Shown here: positions 28,264-37,789 of the stretch, in pieces
Layout: every line of letters starts with the position of its first letter
Numbering within the stretch: position 1 is the first letter of the stretch
DNA from: Saccharomycopsis phalli
Lineage: Eukaryota > Ascomycota > Saccharomycetes > Ascoideales > Saccharomycopsidaceae
Assembly (NCBI GenBank): GCA_020342235.1
Contig: CP073214.1
Coordinates: 1,364,001 to 1,428,000 of the forward strand
DNA: 64,000 nt
Reading direction: 5' to 3'
Notes under the pieces: model-generated
What the model was told of the DNA's origin: nothing
Seen by the model: the letters and a program-made list of their open reading frames with translations, nothing else
Database searches by the model: none
Made by a program: the position numbers and the translations under genes

Positions 28264-30591
28264 CTACTTCTCTTGAAGTGACAACCGTATTATTTGAAGC
28301 AATTCATCGTCCTCATCTTCCTCATGATGAGTCTCCAATTTAGACAACTCAAGCACCCGCTTCAATTCGTCATCTCCATCATCCAAATCAATACCATGGG
28401 TCTCGACTTTGGATAGCTCAAGAGCCTGGCGCAATTCCAAGTCATCAACATTGTCCAAGGCACTTTCCAACGCATGTTTCAATATATTATCCTCGGGCTC
28501 AGCCAAGATCTCAGCAGAAGTGCCCGTTTGGCTAATGAACCCATGTTCCTTGGATAGTTCCAATGCCCTCTGCAAATCCTCATCCACAGGCTCTTCATCC
28601 ACAGGCTCTTCATCCACAGGCTCTTCATCCACAGGCTCTTCATCCACAGGCTCCTTATCTTTAGACGACTCCAGGCGCGAATCTCCAGGCTCTTTTGACA
28701 ACTCCAATGCCTTTTGTAAATCGTCAGGCTCTTTTGACAACTCTAGCGCCCTCTGTAAATCGTCAGGCTTCAAACTTTCAGCCATGGCAATCTGAAGCGA
28801 CTCAGAGAAATGCAAATCATTAGTACCATTGTACTTGTCCACCAAAGTCTCATACAACTGTTCACGTTGCGTGACCGCATGATACTCGTTGAGATCATCT
28901 TGTAACATCCGTTTTGTGTCCAACAAGTTATTAATCCGCTTGTCAGCAGTTACTTCAGCCTTGACTGTGCTTACGGCTAAGGACTGTTCAAACGATAGCT
29001 GGAAATACTGAACCAGAGTACCATAAACCACCACCCCGTTCAACAACACCAGGGGCAACTTCCCGTCCTCAAAGCGGTATGATTCCGATATCTCTACACC
29101 TGTAGGAATCAATGGTGCCTGTGACTGCCGCGGGATCTTGTTGTCAATGACCTTCAATAACTTTCCATTGAGAAGGTTTAATATTGCAATCCAACCGTTA
29201 TAGGAGGCTAGCACTATTACCGTCCTGTTGGCATCAAATCTGACTACTGGTGGCCCTATATCTGTACCGGAATCCACCAATTCGCGGTAGAAACGTGGCA
29301 TTACCGCAAGAACCATTGGCAGGCAACCGGGCTCGAGGCTCTGGATTACCAATTTTCCGGACAGGAACAACGAAATATGGACAGGAGAATCATTACCAGG
29401 GCATTTACGGATGCCACTGGTGGTGACAAGCTTTGTCTGAATGATCTGGTCGTTATAGGTGCGATCCAACAAAATAGTGCCAGCAAAACTGAAGGTCACC
29501 AACCTCCCCTTTTGGCTGTGAACCGCGATTTCCCCGGCGAAATCAACGTCTAAAGACGCCTCAAGTTCCTTGAGTTCCTGAAGCACCATATCTGTACTTG
29601 CCTCTGCCAAATTTATAGCAATGTTGTTCAGAGGAACTCGTAATTTCTTTACAGAGTCACGAAGAAGGTCAATGACATAGAAGATACCGTTGGTAGACTC
29701 GGCGAGAATTGTGGATTTAAAATCTGTAGCGATTCGTAGTACCGGGGAGCCTAACAGGAAGCTTTTCTTGGAAGCTGTTTCTGAAAAGTTCCACACATGG
29801 ATCAGGCCTTTCAAGTCCCCCGAGATGAGGTCGTGCGACCCGGGGCTGTGAAACGTAGTTGAAGGATTGATTTCGAGGCAGCTGATGTACGATTCGGCGG
29901 CATGAGTGCCCAATAACAAGTCCCTATCGCCTAGCACCTTGGCGTAGATGCGGCCCTTGGAAGTGCCGCAAAAGTAGTATTTCTCATGCAAAATCTCGGC
30001 TGTAACAACATGGTTGACTTCTAAAATGACATTAGCGTCGATCAGGGACGAATACAGAGTCAGTTTCCGGCCCCTGCGGAGCCCAGTGATGTATATGCTG
30101 CGAGCTACCGGACTGAACAAGACCAATCTGTCCCTGAGGAAATCAGCATGCACGCGGGTCATGAAGTTGAAAGGAACACGATAGACGCTGGTGATCACGT
30201 AGGGGTTTGATTTCTTTTTGTTTTGCTTTCCTGGGCCAAAGGTGGCGCCGGAAATCCGCTTGCTAAGCTCGGCCCTCTGAAGATGCTCAATGTGCCAGTT
30301 TTTCGACAACGAGTAGCATGGAAAGAATTTGAGCGGGTGATACAGCACTAGAGCAACGTCATCGTTCTCCTTGTCTCTTTTTCTGCGTTTTCCTGGGCGG
30401 TTTGAGGCGCGTTCGAGCGACCCGTCGTCATAGAGGTGGTTGAAGAAGACGCCACGCCAGGTGGCTTGATCCGCGACGACCAGTTGAAGATATTTGTTTA
30501 TATTTGAGAGAGTCGTCAACGTGGGGACGTCGAGGTACCCAAAGATCTGGCTGAGAACGTCGGGAGGCACATCTTCGATGGAGATTGGCAT
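28264..30591 (-). CDS. UFO1: F-box protein with C-terminal ubiquitin-interacting motifs (Ufo1 type)
   Basis: Ufo1 is the SCF ubiquitin-ligase adaptor that targets HO endonuclease and other proteins in S. cerevisiae. From ATG 30591 the product is 775 residues. An F-box is at about 5-45 (VPPDVLSQIFGYLDVPTLTT). A long beta-rich middle fits a degenerate WD40-type propeller. The C-terminus carries about seven ubiquitin-interacting motifs of the form DDLQRALELSKEP, ending DDELLQIIRLSLQEK. Between them is a perfect PVDEE repeat (five copies, encoded near 28585-28665). S. cerevisiae Ufo1 (668) has the same order, with fewer UIMs. In-frame codons upstream to 30657 lack family support. Confidence 0.85.
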   Translation of the reverse strand: MPISIEDVPPDVLSQIFGYLDVPTLTTLSNINKYLQLVVADQATWRGVFFNHLYDDGSLERASNRPGKRRKRDKENDDVALVLYHPLKFFPCYSLSKNWHIEHLQRAELSKRISGATFGPGKQNKKKSNPYVITSVYRVPFNFMTRVHADFLRDRLVLFSPVARSIYITGLRRGRKLTLYSSLIDANVILEVNHVVTAEILHEKYYFCGTSKGRIYAKVLGDRDLLLGTHAAESYISCLEINPSTTFHSPGSHDLISGDLKGLIHVWNFSETASKKSFLLGSPVLRIATDFKSTILAESTNGIFYVIDLLRDSVKKLRVPLNNIAINLAEASTDMVLQELKELEASLDVDFAGEIAVHSQKGRLVTFSFAGTILLDRTYNDQIIQTKLVTTSGIRKCPGNDSPVHISLFLSGKLVIQSLEPGCLPMVLAVMPRFYRELVDSGTDIGPPVVRFDANRTVIVLASYNGWIAILNLLNGKLLKVIDNKIPRQSQAPLIPTGVEISESYRFEDGKLPLVLLNGVVVYGTLVQYFQLSFEQSLAVSTVKAEVTADKRINNLLDTKRMLQDDLNEYHAVTQREQLYETLVDKYNGTNDLHFSESLQIAMAESLKPDDLQRALELSKEPDDLQKALELSKEPGDSRLESSKDKEPVDEEPVDEEPVDEEPVDEEPVDEDLQRALELSKEHGFISQTGTSAEILAEPEDNILKHALESALDNVDDLELRQALELSKVETHGIDLDDGDDELKRVLELSKLETHHEEDEDDELLQIIRLSLQEK

Positions 30592-31195
30592 GGTGGAAAA
30601 TTTCGTACCGTGAAAAAGGCTCGATGGAATGAGGAAAAGAACGTGGGGCAAAGACAAGAACGTGGGGCAGCGAAAAGAACATGGGATGTACGAATGTGAG
30701 GAGGGTTAATAAAGAGATGATTGAGGTAGTATGATTGAGGAATGGCCAGGTGTGGGAGGGTATTGGACGTAAAGGTGTATGAGATTAAGACGCAGTGTCA
30801 ACGGGCAAAAGTGGGCAAAGGTGGGCAAAAGTGGGTACTATTTGATTTGAGTCATGAGTATTCAGTGGCGAGCGTGTCGATGTAATATTTGGTGTATCAG
30901 ACGGAGGTAGAACTTGGTAAGATGGTGGGTATTAGGCCATGTATAAACTGTATCTGTGAATATCAGATTGAGATGGGAGATGGAGATAGAGAGAAGGAGA
31001 GATGAAGATAAAGAGACAAAGATAAAAAGATGAAGATAAAGAGATATGATTAACAAGATATAATCAACCACAATGTATAATCAACTAGATATTCACACTA
31101 GGTAATACCAATAACCTCGGTTCACGCGCAATCACCTCAACAAAGCAGTTACCCGCCCGGTAATATATACCCCAGTGAACCAGCAGCAGCTCAAC
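30592..31195. other. Divergent promoter region of UFO1 and NIT2
   Basis: No gene is seen. It includes a GGGCAAAGGT-type short repeat near 30800, a purine-rich stretch near 30970-31050, TTACCCG at 31149-31155 and TATATA near 31163. Confidence 0.6.
31149..31155. promoter_or_regulatory. TTACCCG (Reb1-like) site upstream of NIT2
   Basis: It lies 41 bp upstream of the NIT2 ATG, just before the TATATA element. Confidence 0.5.
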
Positions 31196-32077
31196 ATGGT
31201 CCTTGTAGCAGCAGGACAACTCACTTCCTCGGGGTCGTTGACCACAAATCTAAGACAGGCACTAGCCCTTATCCAAAAGGCAGTAACTGCCCAGGCCAAG
31301 GTGCTTTTTCTTCCAGAGGCCAGCGACTACATTGCTCGGAGTGCGGCGCATTCGGTCAAGATTTGCAAGCCCATTGACGAGTCGCGGTTTGTGGTGGGCA
31401 TCCAGGACAAGTTGAAGGCGCTCTCTGCGCGTGGAGTCGATTTACATGTGGTGGTGGGAATTCACGGGCCGGGGGTGTCGCCGAACAAGGTGCAGAATCT
31501 CTTGATCTACATCAACGAGCACGGGGAGATTACCCAGAAATATCAGAAGATTCATCTCTTTGACGTAGAAGTGCCAAACGGCCCGATATTGCGGGAGCTG
31601 GACTCGGTGGAGGCCGGAACGAAGATCGTGAGTCCGTTTAGTACCCCTATTGGCCGGTTGGGTCTTGGAATCTGCTACGACGTGCGGTTTCCGGGATTGG
31701 CATTGTCGCTTCGGGACCGTGGAGCCGAGGTCTTGACGTTTCCAAGTGCATTTACCGTCAAAACCGGCGCGGCGCACTGGCGATTGCTTGCACAAGCGAG
31801 GGCAATTGACACCCAGAGCTACGTGATCATGCCGGCACAGCATGGGGTCCATGACACGTCGATTGAGGATGACGAGAATGGCGTGCCTGTTACGACGGGG
31901 AGCTCGGGTAAACGGGTAAGCTACGGCCATACGATGATTGTGGATCCGTGGGGCACGGTTTTGGCCGAGGCCGGGGAGATTTCAGGTGACGTGGGGATTG
32001 TCACTGCAGAAGTGGATTTGGAGGTGGTGAAGAAGGTGAGAGAGGACATGCCATTGGCGGAGCACCGTCGGGTGTGA
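31196..32077 (+). CDS. NIT2: Nitrilase-superfamily amidase Nit2 (deaminated glutathione amidase)
   Basis: In S. cerevisiae Nit2 hydrolyses deaminated glutathione, a repair reaction. From ATG 31196 the product is 293 residues. The codon seven places upstream is GTG, so the frame cannot start earlier. The catalytic triad is visible: Glu41 in FLPEASDY, Lys118 in KYQKIHLFDVEVPNGP and Cys160 in LGICYDVRFPG. Further blocks are PSAFTVKTGAAHW, RAIDTQSYVIMPAQHG and YGHTMIVDPWGTVLAEAGE. Codon 135 (31598-31600) is CTG in ILRExDSVEAG. S. cerevisiae has ILKESKSVQPG, and relatives keep ES, so this CTG is best read as serine. MTC1, an S. cerevisiae neighbour, is close by. Confidence 0.95.
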   Translation: MVLVAAGQLTSSGSLTTNLRQALALIQKAVTAQAKVLFLPEASDYIARSAAHSVKICKPIDESRFVVGIQDKLKALSARGVDLHVVVGIHGPGVSPNKVQNLLIYINEHGEITQKYQKIHLFDVEVPNGPILRELDSVEAGTKIVSPFSTPIGRLGLGICYDVRFPGLALSLRDRGAEVLTFPSAFTVKTGAAHWRLLAQARAIDTQSYVIMPAQHGVHDTSIEDDENGVPVTTGSSGKRVSYGHTMIVDPWGTVLAEAGEISGDVGIVTAEVDLEVVKKVREDMPLAEHRRV

Positions 32078-32134
32078 AGCGTGGACGATCGCAAGGGATT
32101 TTCGAGGCGATCTTTCCGAAAGTGGATGGGCGAT

Positions 32135-32560
32135 TTTATACAAATGTAGTGGATGATTTATACAATGTTGGCGATCTTTCCAAAAGTAGATGGATGATTT
32201 TATGAAATGGACTGGGTGATTTTATGAAATGGGCTGGATGATTTTATGCAAATGGACTGGGTGATTTTATGAAATGGACTGGGTGATTTTATGAAATGGG
32301 CTGGATGATTTTATGAAATGGACTGGACGATCTTATGCAATCTTGGTAATCTTTACGAAAGTAGATGGGCGATTTTATCAATCTTGTCAATCATTATAGA
32401 AGTAAATGGACGATTTATACAAATGTACTAGACTATTCTATACAATGTACTAGACGATTCTATACAATGTACTAGACTATTCTATACAATGTACTAGACT
32501 ATTCTATACAATGTACTAGACTATTCTATGCAACCTTGCCAATCTTTACAAAAGTAGATG
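32135..32560. repeat. Two successive 22-bp tandem repeats in the NIT2 3' flank
   Basis: TGATTTTATGAAATGGACTG plus GG repeats about seven times, then ACTAGACTATTCTATACAAT plus GT repeats about five times. Related fragments (CTTTACAAAAGTAGATGG) continue to about 32640. Confidence 0.88.
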
Positions 32561-32751
32561 GGCTGGACGATTTTTATCCAACCTTGGCCATCTTTCCAAA
32601 AGTAGATGGGCTGAAGGATTTTTATCCAAATGTACTAAACAATTTACAACCTTGCCAATCTTTACAAAATACAGGATAATCTTACAACCGACTGCACATG
32701 CAAGAAGTGGGCAACGGCTGAATCGACACGTGACGCAGTGTGACGATTGCC

Positions 32752-32771
32752 ATGACGTCATATGACGTCAT
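32752..32771. promoter_or_regulatory. Double CRE: two ATGACGTCAT palindromes back to back
   Basis: Two perfect TGACGTCA octamers (32753-32760, 32763-32770) together form a 20-bp perfect palindrome. CRE sites bind ATF/CREB factors such as Sko1, whose gene is in this window. They lie between converging NIT2 and PEF1, where no promoter is expected. A CACGTG is nearby at 32727-32732. Confidence 0.6.
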
Positions 32772-32878
32772 CGTGTCCACGACGACACCTGAAAAATCTG
32801 GGTTAAGGTTGAGAGCACGATTAAGGTTGCGTAAACAATAGTAGACAGCGTATATAGTGCAATATAATATATATAATA

Positions 32879-33748
32879 TCAGTAGACCTCTGACTCAAAG
32901 GACAAGTTGTCAAAGTTGTTAAATAAAAAGTAGTCAATGTCGTCGCGCTGAGGATTGACCCCGTACTGGCTAAAAAAGTGGGTGAGACAAAGGAAGCTCT
33001 CAAAGAACTTGTCAAACTTCAAGACCATGTGGTTGGAATGTCCGCGGAGCAACGCCTCGTCAAAGAGCGCAAACTTCTTGAAGATGAACGCGCACGTCTC
33101 GATCTGGAGGTTGTAGCCAAAGTAGCGCAAGAGCCGCACGTACTCGGTGAAGTTGATTGCGCCGGAGTTGTTGACATCAAACCGCCGGAAGACCTTGTTC
33201 CAGTACTCCAAGCTCTTCATGAGGTAGAAGAACTCATTGATTTCCAACGACCGACTGTTGTTGCGGTCAAACACCTGGTAGATGATCTCGATGGTGCTGA
33301 TGTCAAATTCGGTTCCGTCGGAATTCCGCATCGCCCGTTGCAACTCAGGAGGCGAGATCCGCCCGTTGCCGTCCAAGTCCATCAGCCGGAAGTTGCGCTC
33401 CAACTTCTCGTACTGAGAGCGCGACATCCCCGGCAAGTCGTCCTCATACGGGTTGTGGAGCGGGGTACGGAGGAACAGCGGCCAGTACGAGTCGTTGTAC
33501 CCGCCAGGGAACTGCTCGTGGCGACGGCGACTGGAAAACGGGTTGAGGAACGTCCGTTTGCGGCGGTACCGCGAGTCGAGGTTATTGGCATAGAGATTGA
33601 CGTCGTTGTCGGTATAGTTGTAGTTGCTTCGGTAGTTGTCGACAAAACCAGAGCCGTAGATGTTGTCATAGTTGGTGTTGTAGCGCGGGTCGTAGTAGTT
33701 CCTACTGGACAAGCTACCAGGGACTCTTGATTCTCCGGGGTACGACAT
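32879..33748 (-). CDS. PEF1: Penta-EF-hand calcium-binding protein Pef1
   Basis: This is a calcium-binding protein of the ALG-2/peflin family, implicated in polarised growth in yeast. From ATG 33748 the product is 289 residues. A disordered Tyr/Asn/Arg-rich N-terminus (about 1-105) precedes the EF-hands. EF1 is DLDGNGRISPPE (124-135), a canonical calcium loop. EF2 is DRNNSRSLEINE (161-172) and EF3 is DVNNSGAINFTE (191-202). A degenerate fourth and the dimerising fifth hand make up the tail (FALFDEALLRGHSNHMVLKF). S. cerevisiae Pef1 (335) has the same layout. In-frame codons up to 33916 encode no family sequence. Confidence 0.9.
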   Translation of the reverse strand: MSYPGESRVPGSLSSRNYYDPRYNTNYDNIYGSGFVDNYRSNYNYTDNDVNLYANNLDSRYRRKRTFLNPFSSRRRHEQFPGGYNDSYWPLFLRTPLHNPYEDDLPGMSRSQYEKLERNFRLMDLDGNGRISPPELQRAMRNSDGTEFDISTIEIIYQVFDRNNSRSLEINEFFYLMKSLEYWNKVFRRFDVNNSGAINFTEYVRLLRYFGYNLQIETCAFIFKKFALFDEALLRGHSNHMVLKFDKFFESFLCLTHFFSQYGVNPQRDDIDYFLFNNFDNLSFESEVY

Positions 33749-34143
33749 GGGAAGTGCTGGGCTAGGTAGAGCTATGAGGAAAAATAATTTTAGAAAAGGT
33801 CGTGTATTAAACGGATGGGCAATCTTTGACTCAGGGCACAACTGCGCTTCTCCCAATCGGGCGCATGTATGTCCGCCAGTGCCAAGGCAATGGTACTTAA
33901 TCTGGTGCGTTATCATGATGGTCGAGGATGACAGGAGAGGAGTTTATAATTTAGCGTGTTTCATTCTCCTCTTTTATTTGTTTATTCTTTCTTCTTTCTC
34001 CTTTTTCCTTTCTTCCTCCTCCTTTCTTCCTCCTCCTTTCTTCCTCCTCCTTTCTTCCTCCCTCCTTTCTTCCTCCCTCCTCTCTAGTCCCACCCCCCGA
34101 CTTCCCCTTGTGGTGTAATCCGCTGGCAATTTTCTCTCCCACC
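33749..34143. other. Divergent promoter of PEF1 and MTC1 with a long pyrimidine tract
   Basis: No gene is seen. TGACTCA is at 33829-33835. From 33960 to 34085 the plus strand is nearly pure C/T, with (CTCCTTTCTTC) repeats leading into MTC1. Confidence 0.65.
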
Positions 34144-35412
34144 ATGTCAGACTCAAAGCAAGAGCAGGACGTATTAAACTTCCTCGACCTGTTACCAGAG
34201 GACCGTGACACACCAACTACCGAGCAAAAGAAAAATGATGCCGACGGCGAGGACATTCTAGAGTTTCTCGACGAGCTTGCTCAAGAAAGCAAGGGCAACT
34301 CCCTCAAGCCAAAGAAGGAGGCTCCTGAAAAGACAAGGCCACTGCAAGAGTCCAAGGCACCTGAAAAACCCTCCAATGCCGACAAAAAGCAATTGGCCGA
34401 ATCTAAATCAGCCGAATCCAACTTGGCTGAACCCCTTCCTTCCCTCAGCTCGATTTCCGGCTGGGGATCTAAGCAATTGACCTCGCTCTGGGGAACCGCG
34501 TCCCACGCAGTCGAAGACTTGAGCAAAACCGCACAGGATCTCGGCACCGCAGCCAACAACCAGTTGCGCGACTTGAAGCTAAACGACTTGGACGCAATCC
34601 GGTCCCGGGGCGAACTGATCTCCAAGACATTTGGCGAGGAGTTGCCCACCAGCTCCATCAACAGCGTGGGTGGGTTCCTCGGGTCGCTAGTGAACAGCAT
34701 CAACGACCAGATCGTTGCCGGAAACACCAGCGACGAAACGTTGAAGATATTTGTCATCAACGACGCACTAAAGAACTTCAACTACATCGACTACTTGATC
34801 TACAACACGTTCCAGAAGGTCATTGGCCAGGTCGAGGGGTCCATCGACCTCGAGCTCATCAACTCCAACAACTTCTCCAAGTTGCTCAACATCTTAGACT
34901 TGTCGAAACTCACCTCCGACAGCGACTTGAAGCCCAAGGCAATTGACTTCTTCACCGGCAACATCGTCGACGCCCAGAAGTTGCTGTTTGCCAACATCGA
35001 CGAGGGAATCAAGTCCTTGATGCTCTTGAAGAAAAAGCAAAAGGAACACCAGCAGGACCAGTCACCAGCTCCTAGTGTCTCGCACATTTTCGTCACCATT
35101 GTCCCCGTGATCCAGGAAAAGTCCGCCAAGCCTTACACCAGCAGCCTCGAGGAGGTCGTCACCATCGAAGAGGGCGCAGATACGTTCCAGTTTCTCATCA
35201 CATTGAAGGACTTGGAGCACAAGACGTCCATTGTCGCAAAGTCCCAGTGCTTCCCATTGAAATGGGCCTCCTGGCTCACCACAAACCACGTGTCCGACGC
35301 CGACGAGGCCATCGAGCCTGCCGAATGGGTCAATGGCTGGATCCGGAACGGCCTTGAGCTTGCTCTTGGCGTGGTCGCTCAGAGCTATGTCGCTAAGCGA
35401 ATGGGGTTTTAG
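34144..35412 (+). CDS. MTC1: Mtc1, maintenance of telomere capping protein 1 family
   Basis: S. cerevisiae Mtc1 is a cytosolic, COPI-vesicle-associated protein whose loss is synthetic with cdc13. Its molecular role is unclear. From ATG 34144 the product is 422 residues. It starts MSDSKQEQDVLNFLD and has a second DILEFLDEL motif near 40. A charged linker is followed by the family core ISGWGSKQLTSLWGTASHAVEDLSK near 105, and a globular C-terminal half ends EWVNGWIRNGLELALGVVAQSYVAKRMGF. Codon 16 (34189-34191) is CTG in FLDxLPED. As I recall relatives, this reads FL(N/D)SLP, again favouring serine. NIT2 two genes away is also its S. cerevisiae neighbour. Confidence 0.88.
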   Translation: MSDSKQEQDVLNFLDLLPEDRDTPTTEQKKNDADGEDILEFLDELAQESKGNSLKPKKEAPEKTRPLQESKAPEKPSNADKKQLAESKSAESNLAEPLPSLSSISGWGSKQLTSLWGTASHAVEDLSKTAQDLGTAANNQLRDLKLNDLDAIRSRGELISKTFGEELPTSSINSVGGFLGSLVNSINDQIVAGNTSDETLKIFVINDALKNFNYIDYLIYNTFQKVIGQVEGSIDLELINSNNFSKLLNILDLSKLTSDSDLKPKAIDFFTGNIVDAQKLLFANIDEGIKSLMLLKKKQKEHQQDQSPAPSVSHIFVTIVPVIQEKSAKPYTSSLEEVVTIEEGADTFQFLITLKDLEHKTSIVAKSQCFPLKWASWLTTNHVSDADEAIEPAEWVNGWIRNGLELALGVVAQSYVAKRMGF

Positions 35413-35583
35413 TATATACTACATGGGCCATGGTCTGGGGGGAAACGTATTCCCTCGTCGTCAATATCCCCAAGACCTGTATTTAGCCACCACAATTGTA
35501 TTAATTAACCAACGTGTAGTGACGAAATGGGCCTCAGTTTCACATGGTACCAAACAATATTATCCGGCAGACTATCCGAATAC

Positions 35584-35619
<36 letters not shown>

Positions 35620-35926
35620 TATACCATTATCCAACCACTACCCAAAATGAACCAATATCTCGCGGTGATCTTCGCAATGTCTACAAAAAAAAATTGCCGT
35701 CTCAGACACCAGCCATACTGCCAATTGCTGTAGATAAGCCCCGTCCCAGCTTGATTAGTTGTCCCACTGGGGGCTAAAAACCCTTAATTTTCATGTACCA
35801 AACCGGTGCAGGCAAAGGAAGATTTTCACATGCTGATCCCCTGCGGGCCGCTGCACCTCATCTGCCTGTCAAGAACACAGTATAAATTTTCGTACTTTTC
35901 CTGCAAATTATCTAGTGGTTTTCACA
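35413..35926. other. Intergenic between MTC1 and the perilipin-like gene
   Basis: No gene is seen. It contains a 30-nt A run (35586-35615) followed by TATATATA, and a TATAAA element at 35881-35886, 46 bp before the next ATG. Confidence 0.6.
35586..35615. repeat. A30 homopolymer followed by a TA run
   Basis: Thirty consecutive A, then (TA) about four times. Long A tracts exclude nucleosomes and are also error-prone in sequencing, so the exact length is uncertain. Confidence 0.85.
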
Positions 35927-36748
35927 ATGGCAAAGACATTTACTTCGAAATCAGCAGCTCACTTGAAGAGCTACCCAATAATTGACGAGCTTGTCGCCAT
36001 CGTCACCGGCTCGGCGCTTGTCTCGTCGATCTATGCGAACACCCAGCCTGTGTTTGCTTACGTTGAGACCTTGCTCCTTAGCGTGGCCCTTGTGCACACC
36101 TTGCTCACAAAAGCCGACGACCTCTTCAATTCCGCGGTGTTGGACCGCATCGACGCCGTCGTTCCGTGGATTAAGAGCGTTCGTTTGCACGACGTGTCGT
36201 TGAAGTCGGTCAAGGGCAAGGCATACAACAACTTGAGCGAGCTCAACACCAAGGTCAAGGGATACGAAAAGACCATTCGGCCGACTGTCAGCGAGAAGGT
36301 CGACCCGCTCATCAAGCCGCTCAACAACAAGTTGGAGGACTTGATCGACACCTACTTGCCAAAGCAGCCCCCAACCGACGGGACCTCCGATCCAGACGAG
36401 TTGGCTCGCTTATACAACTTGACGTCTTCCGCATACCAAAAGACCGTCCCGGTGGCCAGCCAGGAATTGACGTCCTACTCCAGCCATGTCACCGAGAAGT
36501 ACTCTGCAAACTTGGCTTCTGAGTCCAAGACCGTCGACAAGCTCCAGGCCGCAGCCAAGACTTCATACGAGTTGTCCAACGAGGGATTGCAATACTTGAA
36601 CAAGACATATGAGACGTCCGTCAAGCCCAAGGTCGACCCTTACTTGGCCAAGCTCAACAGCTCCAAAGCACGCACCGCTGAGCTGCTTGAGGAGACCAAG
36701 AACCAGGTCGATGCGCTGGTGAGTGAAGCAGTTGATGCGACACGCTAG
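35927..36748 (+). CDS. PLN1: Perilipin-like lipid-droplet protein (Pet10/Pln1 type)
   Basis: Probably coats lipid droplets and stabilises triacylglycerol stores. From ATG 35927 (an earlier in-frame codon is GTG) the product is 273 residues. An N-terminal PAT-like stretch HLKSYPIIDELVAIV matches HLxSYPxxxxxV of Pet10. A hydrophobic segment ETLLLSVALVHTLLTKADDL follows, where perilipins carry the paired helices ending in KADxL. Then amphipathic repeats contain KVDPLIKPLNNKLEDLIDTYLPK and, near the end, KPKVDPYLAKLNSSKA. No signal peptide is seen. The length equals S. cerevisiae Pet10 (283). The family evolves fast, so the call rests on pattern rather than identity. Confidence 0.72.
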   Translation: MAKTFTSKSAAHLKSYPIIDELVAIVTGSALVSSIYANTQPVFAYVETLLLSVALVHTLLTKADDLFNSAVLDRIDAVVPWIKSVRLHDVSLKSVKGKAYNNLSELNTKVKGYEKTIRPTVSEKVDPLIKPLNNKLEDLIDTYLPKQPPTDGTSDPDELARLYNLTSSAYQKTVPVASQELTSYSSHVTEKYSANLASESKTVDKLQAAAKTSYELSNEGLQYLNKTYETSVKPKVDPYLAKLNSSKARTAELLEETKNQVDALVSEAVDATR

Positions 36749-37789
36749 TCCAGCTATTGCCAAGCTTATCGGACAATGTTGATGTCCCACATATCTAAAG
36801 TTTTCCCCGTGGTGCAGCGGGGTTGATTGACGTACCCCTGCTGTCTATATACGAGTGGCTCAATGGGACAGGTATGGTTTATGTAGGCTGGGCAAGATGT
36901 AGGTGGAATAAAGCAAAGTTATAAACTGTGTAGATGTGGTTTCCCATGAGCAACTAATACAGATGAACGTGGGCAGCTCGCCCGGGATTAAGAGCTGGGT
37001 ATAAATAGATAACACTACGATAATCGATCCACACTACAAATAGCAGCCCCATCAAGTAGACTCGCTGCAATTTGTAGTAGGCTTGCGGATTTGTAGTTCA
37101 AGCCCCGATTCTAATATTAGCAACTGTGTAATTCTTGTCTGGGTCAGCTGTCAAATGAGGCCACACTCCTAGATAACAAAGATTGCTATGCAATTAGCAT
37201 CTGTATGTGGTTCAGTTTGCTTGCAACATTGTCCTGAAAAGGTATTTCGGCCTCAGGGCAAACTCCTGAGCCGGCACTAGCCAGTTGACGTTGATAGTGT
37301 TTGCAGCTGGCAGCATACACCGGTGAGACACTGTTGTGTTATCTGTACAACCAAAGGGTGAGCGAATGCCGGAAACTGGCTATTGGCAGTATATTATTGA
37401 ACCGTGGTGATTGGATGGTGATTGGATTCAGCCAATACGCTTGGAGATTGACAAGGTTGATTCGGATACTCTTGGCAGAAACCAGGGTGCATGATATGAT
37501 ATTCACATACCATTTCGGAGTGTACCGGACATTGTGTGGGTGATTTTTGTATTCAGAGACTGGAATTGGGAGCAAAGGTTGAATCAAGATTGCCTTGTGA
37601 TGGACTTGTACAGACCAGTAGTTTGAGTCATGGTTTGGTGATTAACTTGTTCAGACTAGTAGTTTGAACCACGTCTTGGTGGATAGACTTGTTCAGATTA
37701 GTAGTTTGATTTTGAAGAAGCAATTGGGCTTGGAATGGATTTTTTCGGTGAACCGGATTGGAGACCTGGATAATCTATATCAGTAGCGT
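36749..37789. other. Intergenic about 1 kb, no gene supported
   Basis: Several 70-80-residue frames overlap each other on both strands without a recognisable product. A weak 60-bp repeat (GACTTGTTCAGACTAGTAGT) occurs near 37600-37720. Confidence 0.5.
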
